This document shows, one piece after another, positions 45,479-54,458 of a DNA stretch of 64,000 nucleotides. The notes under the pieces are model-generated. The model made no database searches and was not told the DNA's origin. It worked only from the letters and a program-made list of their open reading frames with translations. The position numbers and the translations under genes were made by a program. Within the stretch, counting starts at the first letter, position 1. The number at the start of each line of letters is the position of its first letter. Source of the stretch: an uncultured Bacteroidales bacterium (GTDB lineage Bacteria; Bacteroidota; Bacteroidia; Bacteroidales; FEN-979); NCBI GenBank assembly GCA_903877385.1, contig CAIRDP010000067.1:1-64000 (forward strand), written 5' to 3'.

Positions 45479-45490
45479 TCACCAGTCACT
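45463..45490. repeat. AGTCACC/AGTCACT heptad array (4 units) across a stop codon
   Basis: AGTCACC, AGTCACT, AGTCACC, AGTCACT. It encodes the C-terminal residues and TAG stop (45476-45478) of the upstream gene and fills the gap to the convergent phosphatase. Confidence 0.85.
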
Positions 45491-45492
45491 TC

Positions 45493-46209
45493 TCAAAGGT
45501 CCAGGTTATTCTGGATCACCAATTCCATGCTATCAATCTCGAGGGCAACAAGGTTGCCGAAACCGGCTTTCCCGCTGATATAGGGACCGTTATCGAGGTC
45601 GATGAATTTGTAAACCTTGCTTTTGATGGCCATCACAATCAGGTCCATATTCACGGGCACATGCCCGTGGATGATCCTGCGGTTACCGATCTTATCGGGC
45701 CTTATCTCGTAATCGCGCAGCCAGAGCATGGCCCGCCGGTCTTCAAAGGGATCTTCATTTTTGAAATTGAGGCCTGCATGCACCAGTACGAATTTATCCA
45801 GCGAAACATAATATTTCAAGCCGCGCAGCCATTCAATATAAACCTCAGGGATATCGCGGATGCTCGCGGCTTCGAAACTTTCAAGGGTTGACTTCCCCCC
45901 GATATCCATCCAGACCTTATGCTTTTTATCGCCCAGCCTGTGCCACCAGGTGTTTCTGGCTTTGCTTTCGGCATCAAACAATTCAACCATGAAATCCTCG
46001 TGGTTCCCTTTCAGGGCCGTCACATTATACTGGTCCTGCTCAAGACCGCTGATAAAATCAATAACGCCTTTTGAATCCGGCCCCCGGTCGACATAATCCC
46101 CCAGGAAATACAGCTCATCATTCCTTGAAGGCTTGATGAGGGTGTTGACCAGGCTTTTCAGGGTCCTGGAACATCCGTGTATGTCGGGGATCACCCAGCG
46201 TTTCGGCAT
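45493..46209 (-). CDS. Serine/threonine-type metallophosphoesterase
   Basis: Calcineurin-like metallophosphatase of 238 residues, related to PrpA/ApaH-type enzymes. The full metal set is visible: VIPDIHGC (DxH), LGDYVDRG, LKGNHEDF, HAGLN and HGHVPV. The substrate may be a phosphoprotein or a dinucleoside polyphosphate and cannot be told from sequence. It lies 33 nt downstream of gpmA on the same strand and may share its transcript. Confidence 0.9.
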   Translation of the reverse strand: MPKRWVIPDIHGCSRTLKSLVNTLIKPSRNDELYFLGDYVDRGPDSKGVIDFISGLEQDQYNVTALKGNHEDFMVELFDAESKARNTWWHRLGDKKHKVWMDIGGKSTLESFEAASIRDIPEVYIEWLRGLKYYVSLDKFVLVHAGLNFKNEDPFEDRRAMLWLRDYEIRPDKIGNRRIIHGHVPVNMDLIVMAIKSKVYKFIDLDNGPYISGKAGFGNLVALEIDSMELVIQNNLDL

Positions 46210-46242
46210 TACCTTTGTATTATTGAGGCCGCGGACGGCAAG

Positions 46243-46989
46243 TTATTTCTTCTTTCCCTGGTTGGCGACTTCCTCCATCAGTTTTTTTATGACTTCCGGA
46301 TCACCGAGGAAGTAGTCCTTAAGCAGGTTCATATTATCGTCGAACTCGAATACATAAGGTATCCCGGTAGGCAGGTTAAGGCCGATGATATCCTCATCAG
46401 AGATATTCTTCAGGTACTTCACAATGCCGCGGAGGCTGTTGCCGTGGGCTGCAACCAGGATCTCCTTATGCACAATGAGATTGGGCTCCATTTCGTCTTT
46501 CCAGTACGGTACTATCCTTTCAACCGTATCTTTCAGGGCTTCCGTTGCCGGGATGTCCTTCGGGTCGAGATCGAAATAACGCGGATCATGTTTTGGATGG
46601 CGGGGATCGTCTTCAGAAAGTGGAGGAGGGGGAACATCGTAACTTCTTCTCCACATGAGCACCTGCTTGTCCCCGTATTTTTCAACCATCTCGGCCTTGT
46701 TCAGGCCCTGCAGTATCCCGTAATGCTTTTCGTTCAGCCTCCAGGTCTTGTAAACCGGGATCCATAAAAGGTCCATCTGTTCCTGGATCAGCCACAGGGT
46801 TCTTATCGCACGGGTGAGATAGGAAGTATAAGCTACCTTGAAGTGAAAACCTTCTTTTTTAAGAAACTGCCCTGCTTCGGTGGCTTCCCTGATGCCGCGC
46901 TCCGAAAGCTCTACATCGGTCCATCCTGTAAAACGGTTTTCTTTGTTCCAGGTGCTTTCGCCGTGGCGGATTAAAACGAGTTTGTTCAT
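46243..46989 (-). CDS. gpmA: 2,3-bisphosphoglycerate-dependent phosphoglycerate mutase
   Basis: Glycolytic enzyme of 248 residues that interconverts 3- and 2-phosphoglycerate. [18 protein letters not shown] carries the phosphohistidine, and AHGNSLRG carries the second histidine. The length and [14 protein letters not shown] agree with the dPGM family. Start at 46989, close to a candidate -7 element at 47023-47016 on the minus strand. Confidence 0.95.
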   Translation of the reverse strand: MNKLVLIRHGESTWNKENRFTGWTDVELSERGIREATEAGQFLKKEGFHFKVAYTSYLTRAIRTLWLIQEQMDLLWIPVYKTWRLNEKHYGILQGLNKAEMVEKYGDKQVLMWRRSYDVPPPPLSEDDPRHPKHDPRYFDLDPKDIPATEALKDTVERIVPYWKDEMEPNLIVHKEILVAAHGNSLRGIVKYLKNISDEDIIGLNLPTGIPYVFEFDDNMNLLKDYFLGDPEVIKKLMEEVANQGKKK

Positions 46990-47015
46990 AGCATGTACGG
47001 GTTTTTGTTACTTTA

Positions 47016-47052
47016 CAAAAGTACAAAATAATCTGCATTTTCCATACCTTTG
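47016..47052. promoter_or_regulatory. Divergent -7 elements for gpmA and the DUF2723 gene
   Basis: Minus strand: TACTTTTG at 47023-47016, 27 nt before the gpmA ATG. Plus strand: TACCTTTG at 47045-47052, 20 nt before the DUF2723 ATG. Both match TAnnTTTG. The -33 elements are weak. Confidence 0.5.
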
Positions 47053-47072
47053 AGCTTTCCAAGATACTCAAT

Positions 47073-50000
47073 ATGCAGCAATACAAGCGACTTAACAACA
47101 TCCTTGGCTGGATGGTTTTCGTAATTGCCTCCACAGTTTTTATCCTTACTTCGGAACCCACCATGAGTTATTGGGATTGCGGGGAGTACATTTCGACCAG
47201 TTACAAACTCGAAGTAGGCCATTCGCCCGGCGCCCCACTTTTCCAGATGATCGGCAGGTTCTTTTCGCTGTTTGCCTGCGGGGATGTGACCAAAGTCGCA
47301 AGAATGGTCAATACCATGTCGGCCCTGAGCAGCGGTTTTACCATCCTCTTCCTTTTCTGGAGCATCACCATGCTGGCCCGCAGGATCGTACTTCGCAATG
47401 AGGAAATGAGCAGGGCGAAAATGCAACTTATTTTTGCTGCCGGATTAGTTGGTTCCCTGGCTTACACATTCACCGATTCGTTCTGGTTTTCGGCTGTTGA
47501 GGGCGAAGTCTATGGTATGTCGTCGTTCTTTACGGCAGTCGTCTTCTGGGCTATGCTCAAATGGGACGAGCACAGCGCCGAAACCCATAATAACCGTTGG
47601 CTTATACTCATCGCATACCTGGTGGGCCTGTCGATAGGCGTTCACCTGCTCAACCTCCTGACCATCCCGGCCATGACCATGATCTGGTACTTCAGAAAAT
47701 ACAAGAATCCAAACTGGAAAGGCATACTTTTTGCTCTTGCTGTGTCGATTCTTATCCTTGGGGTGGTCATGAGCGTTATCATTCCCGGGGTTCTTAAACT
47801 GGCCGCCCTTTTCGAACTTTTCTGCGTGAACTTTTTCAGGCTTCCGTTTAACATAGGCACCATTCTTTTCTTCATCATCCTGATTTCTTCAATAGTCTTC
47901 GGATTGCGTTATTCGTCGCTCAGGCTGAAACCCGCTTTGAATACCGCTCTGCTTGCCTTTTCATTCATGCTGATAGGTTATTCCTCGTTTTTCATGCTCA
48001 TCATCAGGAGTAACGCCAACACCCCCATTGACGAGAACAATCCCGAAAACGCCATGTACCTGCTTGCCTATCTCAACCGTGAACAATACGGCGACTGGCC
48101 CATTCTCAGCGGGCCGTATTATAATGCCCCGGTTACGGACCATGTCAACGGGAGCCCGGTATATTTCAAGAATACGAAAACCGGCCGTTATGAGATCAGC
48201 GACAAAAAGGAAAACACTGAACCCGTTTACGATCCCAAATTTACGACGATCTTCCCCAGGATGTGGTCAAACCGTGAACCACGGCATACCCGGGAGTATA
48301 TCAAATGGGGCCATGTGCAGGGGGTACCGGTGCAGGTGCAGATTGGCGACCGTACCGAAACACGCATGAAACCCACCTTCGGCGAGAACCTTACATTCAT
48401 GTGGAATTACCAGGTAATCCATATGTACTACCGCTATTTTATGTGGAATTTCGCAGGCAAGCAAAACGATTTCCAGGGGATGGGAAACAGGATTGACGGA
48501 AACTGGAAGAGCGGGATTCGTTTCATCGACCAATGGAGGCTGGGGAACCAGAATATCCCTAAAAGCCGGCAAAGCAAAGGCGACAACAGCTTTTATTTCC
48601 TGCCTTTGATCTTCGGGCTTTTTGGGATGTATTTCACCCTGCGCAAGGATTATAAATCGTTCATCATTATAGGCTTGCTGTTTGTGATGACCGGGCTTGC
48701 CATCGTGGTATACCTTAACCAGTATTCGCCCCAGCCCAGGGAAAGGGACTATGCCTTTGCAGGGTCTTTCTATGCCTTTGCATTCTGGATCGGTCTGGGA
48801 GTGATTTACCTGTCCGATAAGCTTGGCCGGTGGATGAAAGCCAACCTGGCCCTGATCATTTCGTTGTTGCTGGGTTTGATTACAGTGGGAGTGATGGCTC
48901 AGCAGGGCTGGGACGACCATGACCGTTCGGGCCGCTATACGGCTCTTGCAATGGCCGAAGATTACCTGAATTCCTGCGCCCGAAATGCGATACTGTTTAC
49001 AAATGGCGATAATGACACTTTCCCCTTATGGTATGCCCAGGAAGTTGAGGGGATCAGGACCGACGTCAGGGTGTGTAACCTAAGCCTGCTGAATACCGAG
49101 TGGTATATCGACCAGATGAAACGTAAAGCCTACGATTCGGACGCCGTTCCCTTTTCCATGACCTGGGAAAGGTACCACCAGGGTAACCATGATGTGACTT
49201 ACCTTGTCGAAGACCCCGCGTTTAAGGATAAGTACATCGACATCCGCCAGTTGATAAATATCGTAAATACCGATGAGCAGAAACTGAAAATGAACCCGGG
49301 CGGTGGCATGGGAACCATAGATTACTTCCCCTCGAGAAAATTCCTTTTGCCCTGTGATTCGGATGAACTCATCCGCAGCGGCGCCGTACCGTCAAAGTAT
49401 GAGGGCAAAATTGAAAACCTGAGCTGGGAAATCAAACGGGAAGCCATTGAAAAGGCCGACCTGATGGTGATTGACCTGCTGGCCACGAATAACTGGAAAC
49501 GACCTGTTTACTTTGTTGCGACTACAGGTCAGGAAACATTCATAGGGCTTGATAAATACTTTCACCAGGAAGGGCTGACGTTCCGACTTCTCCCTGTCCT
49601 GGCCCGTTCAACTGACCAGGAAATCGGGGATGTGAATACAGCCGTGATGTACGATAACGTAATGAATAAATTCAGGAACGGGGGCCTGAACAATCCCGGG
49701 GTTTACCTTGATGAAAACAATACCCGAATGGTGATGAACCTGCGTTCGGTTTATTCACGCCTAGTATCGGCCCTGCTGGCCGAAGGGAAAAAGGACTCGG
49801 CACGCAAGGTGATAGAACGCTGTTTTACCGAAATCCCGAATACTACTGTTCCCTATGACTACTTCGTGGCAGGCCTTGCCGACGGTTTGTATAAGACAGG
49901 CGAGGTACAGGAGGCAAACCAGGTGGCCGGTATTCTCATCCATAATTCAGTAGAGAAACTGTCATACTATTTTTCATTTCCCGACGATGATCTGAAAGAT

Positions 50001-50153
50001 CTTGAAATGCCTATCAGGGAAGCCTTGTACACGCTGCAGAAAACAGGAGTCAGCACAAAGGAGGCAAACCAGGAGAGGCTTTCGTCTCAGGCTGAAGCCA
50101 ACCTGAACAAATTCTATGAGTTGTATGTCAATAAGGTTTACAAGCCCGAATAG
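47073..50153 (+). CDS. DUF2723 membrane glycosyltransferase (GT117-like)
   Basis: Large membrane protein of 1026 residues. The N-terminal part has about 12 helices with the DUF2723 signature (SYWDCGEYISTSYKLEVGHSP and GAPLFQMIGRF). The C-terminal half is soluble and holds FTNGDNDTFPLWYAQEVEG and TNNWKRPVYFVAT. DUF2723 proteins resemble protein O-mannosyltransferases and are classed as glycosyltransferase family 117. The acceptor is unknown, possibly exported proteins. A deacetylase gene follows after 3 nt, which supports an envelope glycan role. Confidence 0.85.
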   Translation: MQQYKRLNNILGWMVFVIASTVFILTSEPTMSYWDCGEYISTSYKLEVGHSPGAPLFQMIGRFFSLFACGDVTKVARMVNTMSALSSGFTILFLFWSITMLARRIVLRNEEMSRAKMQLIFAAGLVGSLAYTFTDSFWFSAVEGEVYGMSSFFTAVVFWAMLKWDEHSAETHNNRWLILIAYLVGLSIGVHLLNLLTIPAMTMIWYFRKYKNPNWKGILFALAVSILILGVVMSVIIPGVLKLAALFELFCVNFFRLPFNIGTILFFIILISSIVFGLRYSSLRLKPALNTALLAFSFMLIGYSSFFMLIIRSNANTPIDENNPENAMYLLAYLNREQYGDWPILSGPYYNAPVTDHVNGSPVYFKNTKTGRYEISDKKENTEPVYDPKFTTIFPRMWSNREPRHTREYIKWGHVQGVPVQVQIGDRTETRMKPTFGENLTFMWNYQVIHMYYRYFMWNFAGKQNDFQGMGNRIDGNWKSGIRFIDQWRLGNQNIPKSRQSKGDNSFYFLPLIFGLFGMYFTLRKDYKSFIIIGLLFVMTGLAIVVYLNQYSPQPRERDYAFAGSFYAFAFWIGLGVIYLSDKLGRWMKANLALIISLLLGLITVGVMAQQGWDDHDRSGRYTALAMAEDYLNSCARNAILFTNGDNDTFPLWYAQEVEGIRTDVRVCNLSLLNTEWYIDQMKRKAYDSDAVPFSMTWERYHQGNHDVTYLVEDPAFKDKYIDIRQLINIVNTDEQKLKMNPGGGMGTIDYFPSRKFLLPCDSDELIRSGAVPSKYEGKIENLSWEIKREAIEKADLMVIDLLATNNWKRPVYFVATTGQETFIGLDKYFHQEGLTFRLLPVLARSTDQEIGDVNTAVMYDNVMNKFRNGGLNNPGVYLDENNTRMVMNLRSVYSRLVSALLAEGKKDSARKVIERCFTEIPNTTVPYDYFVAGLADGLYKTGEVQEANQVAGILIHNSVEKLSYYFSFPDDDLKDLEMPIREALYTLQKTGVSTKEANQERLSSQAEANLNKFYELYVNKVYKPE

Positions 50154-50156
50154 ATC

Positions 50157-50780
50157 ATGTACGCCATTCATCCACCCTGGTTTTACAGGGTTTTAAGCCC
50201 GAAGTACCTGCTGTGCCAGGTCCCGGTCCGGAATAAGGTGGCCTATCTTACCTTTGACGACGGGCCTGTGCCCGAAGCGACCCCCATGGTGCTGGATATC
50301 CTTGTGAATTTCAAAATTAAAGCCAGCTTTTTTTGTGTTGGGGATAATGTGCGTAAGCATCGGGATATTTTTGACAGGATCATGGCCGATGGACATGCCG
50401 TGGGGAACCATTCGTTCAACCATCTGAGCGGATGGAAGGCTTCACCCGGGGCTTATTACAATAATGTGATGGCATGCCGGGAGTACTTCGACAGCAAGCT
50501 CTTCAGGCCCCCTCACGGGAGGTTCACCCCGGGTCAGTACTTCGTGCTCAGGAATGATTTCCGTTTCGTCCTCTGGTCGGTGCTCACCATGGACTACCAT
50601 CCTGCCGTGAGCCCTGAGCAATGCCTGCTCAATGCCACCGAAAACCTGAGCCCCGGGGCCATCATCGTATTTCACGACTCCATCAAGTCAAAGGAAAAAA
50701 TGATCTACGCCCTTCCCGGGTTCATCGAATATGCCCTTGCACGGGGATATACGTTTGAGGTGCTTTCCCCGGAGGTTTAG
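50157..50780 (+). CDS. Polysaccharide deacetylase (NodB domain)
   Basis: A 207-residue NodB-type deacetylase acting on acetylated glycans at the envelope. YLTFDDGPVPEAT carries the catalytic Asp pair, GNHSFNHLSG the metal-binding HxxxH, and RPPHGR the third motif. FHDSIKS near the C-terminus supplies the last conserved histidine. No clear signal peptide is seen, so its side of the membrane is uncertain. It follows the DUF2723 gene by 3 nt. Confidence 0.88.
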   Translation: MYAIHPPWFYRVLSPKYLLCQVPVRNKVAYLTFDDGPVPEATPMVLDILVNFKIKASFFCVGDNVRKHRDIFDRIMADGHAVGNHSFNHLSGWKASPGAYYNNVMACREYFDSKLFRPPHGRFTPGQYFVLRNDFRFVLWSVLTMDYHPAVSPEQCLLNATENLSPGAIIVFHDSIKSKEKMIYALPGFIEYALARGYTFEVLSPEV

Positions 50781-50781
50781 G

Positions 50782-50828
50782 AGGCAGGATGCATCGGCGC
50801 GAAGCGCGATTATCCCGCATCTCACATC
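50782..50828. repeat. GATGCGG-type heptads (reverse orientation) across the radC stop
   Basis: On the minus strand: GATGTGA, GATGCGG, GATAATC, a GCGC-GAA-GCGC hairpin linker, then GATGCAT. It fills the gap between the convergent deacetylase and radC genes. The radC TGA lies in the GATGTGA unit. Confidence 0.8.
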
Positions 50829-51520
50829 TCCCCCTGATCGGCAAAGCTGTAATAGCTGTCATCCCCAACGATGATATGGTCAAGCACGTCGATATCCAGC
50901 AATAGTCCTGCATCCCTTATCTTCCGGGTCAGTTTGCGGTCGGCTTCGCTTGGCTGAAGGTTGCCCGAAGGATGATTATGCCCGATTATAATGGAAGATG
51001 CATGAAATTCAAGAACGATGTTGAAGATCTTTTTAGGGTCGACCACAGTACCCGAAATGCCCCCTTCGCTGATCTGAATCTTCCGTAGAAGTTTATTACC
51101 CCGGTTCAGCAGAAGCATCCAGAACTGCTCGTAAAGATGGTCGCCCATCAGGCTATTGAATATCTCATAGGCCTGCCTGCTCTGGGTGATCTTGTCGAGG
51201 CTCACGGCCCCGGATTCGTTCCGCCTCCGGCCCAGTTCAAGGGCTGCGATAATGGTGAGGGCCTTGGCTTTGCCTATGCCGTTTTCCTTGAGCAGGTCGC
51301 TGAGGCACATCTTTGATAATTCGATGAGGTTATTTCCCGCTTTCTGTAAAATGTTCTTCGACAGGTCGACCGCCGACTCCCTTTTTGTGCCCGTACTTAT
51401 CAGAATGGCCAGCAATTCGGTATCGCTAAGGGCATGCCGCCCCTTCAGTTCCAGCTTTTCCCTCGGCCGGTCATCTTCGGCCCATTGGTTGATAGGGATG
51501 TGATTATTGTAATTGTCCAT
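50822..51520 (-). CDS. radC: RadC family protein (JAB1/MPN-like)
   Basis: A 232-residue member of the RadC family. An N-terminal helix-hairpin-helix-like region (about 30-90, LLKENGIGKAKALTIIAALELG) precedes the JAB-type domain with HNHPSGNLQPSEAD. Its role in DNA repair is historical and not well proven. The start at 51520 (MDNYNNHIPINQWAEDDRPRE) fits relatives, and an upstream start at 51565 is rejected. The stop codon is supplied by a heptad repeat. Confidence 0.9.
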   Translation of the reverse strand: MDNYNNHIPINQWAEDDRPREKLELKGRHALSDTELLAILISTGTKRESAVDLSKNILQKAGNNLIELSKMCLSDLLKENGIGKAKALTIIAALELGRRRNESGAVSLDKITQSRQAYEIFNSLMGDHLYEQFWMLLLNRGNKLLRKIQISEGGISGTVVDPKKIFNIVLEFHASSIIIGHNHPSGNLQPSEADRKLTRKIRDAGLLLDIDVLDHIIVGDDSYYSFADQGEM

Positions 51521-51579
51521 GATGTTTTTTCTCTTAATCCGCCAAAAAGCAATAAGTGATATCAATTCGTAATAATCTT

Positions 51580-51587
51580 TATGTTTG
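51580..51587 (+). promoter_or_regulatory. Putative -7 element of birA
   Basis: TATGTTTG followed by C, 20 nt before the birA ATG. It matches TAnnTTTG, and no clear -33 is found. Confidence 0.45.
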
Positions 51588-51606
51588 CAGATGAAATTTT
51601 TGCTTC

Positions 51607-52344
51607 ATGAGGTTTTCGGTAATTGTTCTTGACCGCATCGATTCCACTAATGCCTTTGCCCGCCGCCAGATTGAAAAATCCGGGGCCCTTGAAGGCAAAG
51701 TGATCTGGGCCCGGGAACAGTATGCTGGCAGGGGCCAGGGTGAAAATTCCTGGCATTCAGGCCCGGGAATGAACCTGACCTTCAGTCTTTTACTTGAACC
51801 GATATTCCTTCCGCCCAGCAGGCAATTCAGCCTCAACAAAGCCATCGCCCTTGCGGTAATGAATTCAGTAAAGCAAACTCTTCCCCCTGATACCACGACT
51901 TTGATTAAATGGCCCAACGACATTTATGCCGGGAACCGTAAAATTGCGGGGATATTGATTGAACACACTATCATGGGTAATTCCCTTATACATTCGATTG
52001 TCGGCATAGGCATTAACCTGAACCAGTTGGAATTCCCTTCGGATCTTCCTAACCCGGTATCGGTAAAACAAATTACCGGCCTTGATCATGAGCCTGAAAA
52101 ATTTCTTGAAAACGTTTGCCTAAACATCGACCGTGAATACTCCCGTCTTATCAGAAGGGCATTCACTTCAATCAATGATGATTATAATTCTTCTCTCTTC
52201 GGATGTGGGAGCGAACTTGAATTTGCATCCGGTTCTTCCTCCTTCACCGGGCGCTTAGAGGGAGTGGATGATCTCGGGAGATTGCTAGTGATGACTACCG
52301 GGGGTGCAATCCGGATCTTCACTCATGGTGAAATCAGGTTTTAA
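51607..52344 (+). CDS. birA: Biotin--[acetyl-CoA-carboxylase] ligase
   Basis: Biotin protein ligase of 245 residues that adenylates biotin and joins it to carboxylase lysines. The catalytic core is complete: DSTNAFA, AGRGQGENSWHS and IKWPNDIYAGNRKIAGILIE. The N-terminal DNA-binding domain of bifunctional BirA repressors is absent, as in other class I enzymes, so it is probably not a regulator. Divergent from radC. Confidence 0.92.
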   Translation: MRFSVIVLDRIDSTNAFARRQIEKSGALEGKVIWAREQYAGRGQGENSWHSGPGMNLTFSLLLEPIFLPPSRQFSLNKAIALAVMNSVKQTLPPDTTTLIKWPNDIYAGNRKIAGILIEHTIMGNSLIHSIVGIGINLNQLEFPSDLPNPVSVKQITGLDHEPEKFLENVCLNIDREYSRLIRRAFTSINDDYNSSLFGCGSELEFASGSSSFTGRLEGVDDLGRLLVMTTGGAIRIFTHGEIRF

Positions 52345-52683
52345 TTCACGAAGTGCCTGAAAGACAGAATTTTATATTTTGCTTGTTCGGGATTTTATTT
52401 CTCAGCTCCGAAAATCATACACATTGATTCCGATTTTCGGAAGTGTAGTTTCAGGAAATCATACCGGAAAGTTACGGATTATTTACCCAAAATAGTTGCA
52501 TAACTTAAAGAAAATCATGTTTTTACCAAAAGTACAGATGGAAGTCACTTCGGATGTGAAAGAACTGGCAGCCGGGTTTTATGGTTACAAGCTTACACCC
52601 ATGATCAATCTTAATTCAAGCAAGGGAACTTCTGGATTACCTATAACAAGGGTTGACGGGAAAATATTAATAACGAGATAGTT
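52345..52683. other. Spacer with a hairpin and a doubtful 61-codon frame
   Basis: A 10-bp inverted repeat (52407-52416 with 52432-52441, TCCGAAAATC) may be a terminator or a regulatory hairpin. A TTG-initiated 61-codon frame (52496-52681, ending LPITRVDGKILITR) has no recognisable homologue and may be noise or a gene remnant. Confidence 0.5.
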
Positions 52684-53442
52684 CTACCTGTTATACCTTT
52701 TCCCGAACTTCACACTCACATAAACTGTAAGGAACAGGTACTGCCTGGGATTCAGGGCCATGATGGGAATGCCGGCCGGACTGTAATCCAGAGTCACCCC
52801 GGCTTCAAGGGATGAAATCATCTTGTTATGGCTGCCGAATTCGAAATCCAGTCCGGTTTTCCCGTAAAGACCGGGAAAGAAGTTAAGCTCCAGTATGCCT
52901 GCAAGAAAAGAACCCCGGCCGTAAATGTAATCGGGATTGATGTCGGCCGTATATTTTTCTTCGTGCAGCTCATAGTTTGTCCCTGTTGTCTGGTAGGCTA
53001 CAAAGACATAAGCAGGCTTTGTGATTCCAATGCTCAAGCCACCGTAAACAATGCCGCTCACCTGTACTCCCCCCCAGTATGGTTTACGGTTAAAGATGTA
53101 GTTGAGTCCCACACCTCCCCTGAGGAAGGATACATAATTGAGTTTCCCGAAAATATAAGGCCTGGAATCGGAATAATACGGGTTTACAACCCTTACTTCT
53201 TTGGCCGATTTATAGGTTGACCACTCGATCTCCCACATGAATTGCTTCAATGCCGTGAGATTATAGCCTTTCTGGAATTTGAGCCCCCAGCCGTTGGAAT
53301 GCAGCATGGCGCCCAGGCTCCATTGGCGCTCGAACAGAACATTGTCGGGCACCGAATCACTGTAATCGGTGAACTTTTCCTGGGCTTTAACAAGACAGGG
53401 AACCGCGATCATCAGGAATACCAGGCAGGCGATCTTTTTCAT
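52684..53442 (-). CDS. Putative outer-membrane beta-barrel protein
   Basis: Exported protein of 252 residues with signal peptide 1-20 (MKKIACLVFLMIAVP, ending KAQ). The mature part has repeated amphipathic strands (GLSIGITKPAYVFVAY, YLFLTVYVSVKFGKRYNR) compatible with a small barrel. It looks like a conserved Bacteroidota protein, but I cannot name a function. A -7 element TAATTTTG (minus strand, 53469-53462) lies 20 nt upstream. Confidence 0.7.
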   Translation of the reverse strand: MKKIACLVFLMIAVPCLVKAQEKFTDYSDSVPDNVLFERQWSLGAMLHSNGWGLKFQKGYNLTALKQFMWEIEWSTYKSAKEVRVVNPYYSDSRPYIFGKLNYVSFLRGGVGLNYIFNRKPYWGGVQVSGIVYGGLSIGITKPAYVFVAYQTTGTNYELHEEKYTADINPDYIYGRGSFLAGILELNFFPGLYGKTGLDFEFGSHNKMISSLEAGVTLDYSPAGIPIMALNPRQYLFLTVYVSVKFGKRYNR

Positions 53443-53480
53443 TTCATACCGAAAGTCAAAACAAAATTACTAAAAATAAA

Positions 53481-53512
53481 AAGGCTGCCCTTATAAAGTA
53501 AAGAGCAGCCTT
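53481..53512 (-). terminator. Terminator of the small lipoprotein gene
   Basis: AAGGCTGC (53481-53488) pairs with GCAGCCTT (53505-53512). On the minus strand the stem is followed by a T-rich run, and on the plus strand by AAAATT. Confidence 0.82.
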
Positions 53513-53533
53513 AAAATTCGTTTTAAAAATATT

Positions 53534-53656
53534 TCAGCGACGTTCCATTTGGTATCTTTGCTTTTCACCGTAAGCGGCACAACCCCTGTTGGAAGTACAT
53601 GAAGTAATGAGACCCAAAAGCATCACCGAAAGTAATAAGATCGCAATCTTTTTCAT
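53534..53656 (-). CDS. Small lipoprotein of 40 residues
   Basis: The frame reads MKKIAILLLSVMLLG then LITSCTSNRGCAAYG, ending QMERR. It has a lysine-rich start, a hydrophobic core and a lipobox LITSC with Cys18, leaving a mature peptide of only 23 residues. A second Cys (residue 23) is present. A -7 element TAACTTTG (minus strand, 53693-53686) and a strong terminator bracket it, which supports a real transcript. Similar tiny lipoproteins occur in Bacteroidota. The function is unknown. Confidence 0.72.
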   Translation of the reverse strand: MKKIAILLLSVMLLGLITSCTSNRGCAAYGEKQRYQMERR

Positions 53657-53750
53657 ATTGATAAACCCGGATTAATAAAGTTTTGCAAAGTTACGCAATA
53701 TTAGATAATAAACTCCAGTTTGAGCACATTATTGTTGAAAGTTATTAACG

Positions 53751-54458
53751 ATGTTAGGTTTAAACGCAGAATCCCCCATGGAACAGCTCAGCCCTGCCAT
53801 TGAAGAAAGTTGGAAAACCGCCCTGGGCCCGGAATTTACGAAGCCATATATGGCTGATCTTAAGGCGTTTCTGCTTGAAGAGAAAAAACAGAACAGGGTC
53901 TTCCCCCCGGGTTCATTGATTTTCAATGCATTTAATCAAACACCCTTCCATAGCGTAAAAGTTGTGATCCTGGGCCAGGATCCCTATCACGGATACGGCG
54001 AAGCCCATGGCTTATGTTTTTCGGTCCTGGAAGGAGTTACAAAACCACCTTCGCTGATCAATATCTTCAAGGAAATTGAGAACGACCTGGGCATCCCCCC
54101 TCCCGGGCACGGAAACCTTACTTCCTGGGCCATGCAAGGGGTGCTGTTGCTCAACGCCACCCTTACCGTAAGAGAAAACCAGGCAGGTTCACACCAGAAT
54201 AAAGGCTGGGAAACTTTTACCGATGAAGCCATCAGGCAACTTTCGGCCCAAAGAGATGGTCTTATTTTTGTGTTATGGGGAAAGTTTGCCGAAGCTAAAG
54301 CCGTACTGATTGATAAATCGAAACATTGTATCCTGAGTTCCCCCCATCCTTCACCTTTTTCGGCAAGCCGGGGCTTTTTCGGCTGCAAACACTTCTCGCG
54401 TATCAATGAATTGCTTTTACAAATGAATAAACAGCAGATAGACTGGAGGTTGGAATGA
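53751..54458 (+). CDS. ung: Uracil-DNA glycosylase, family 1
   Basis: Base-excision repair enzyme of 235 residues that removes uracil from DNA. VVILGQDPYHGYGEAHGL holds the catalytic Asp and HPSPFSASRGFFGCKHF the catalytic His and minor-groove loop. PPSLINIFKEIEND is also typical. Start at 53751, with ATG at 53778 as an alternative. It overlaps the MbnP-like gene by 4 bp (ATGA), an unexpected coupling for unrelated functions. Confidence 0.95.
   Translation: MLGLNAESPMEQLSPAIEESWKTALGPEFTKPYMADLKAFLLEEKKQNRVFPPGSLIFNAFNQTPFHSVKVVILGQDPYHGYGEAHGLCFSVLEGVTKPPSLINIFKEIENDLGIPPPGHGNLTSWAMQGVLLLNATLTVRENQAGSHQNKGWETFTDEAIRQLSAQRDGLIFVLWGKFAEAKAVLIDKSKHCILSSPHPSPFSASRGFFGCKHFSRINELLLQMNKQQIDWRLE

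Noticed and set aside
52496-52681. TTG-initiated 61-codon frame
   Set aside because: No recognisable domain, signal peptide or conserved motif. It may be a remnant, so it is noted only in the spacer entry.
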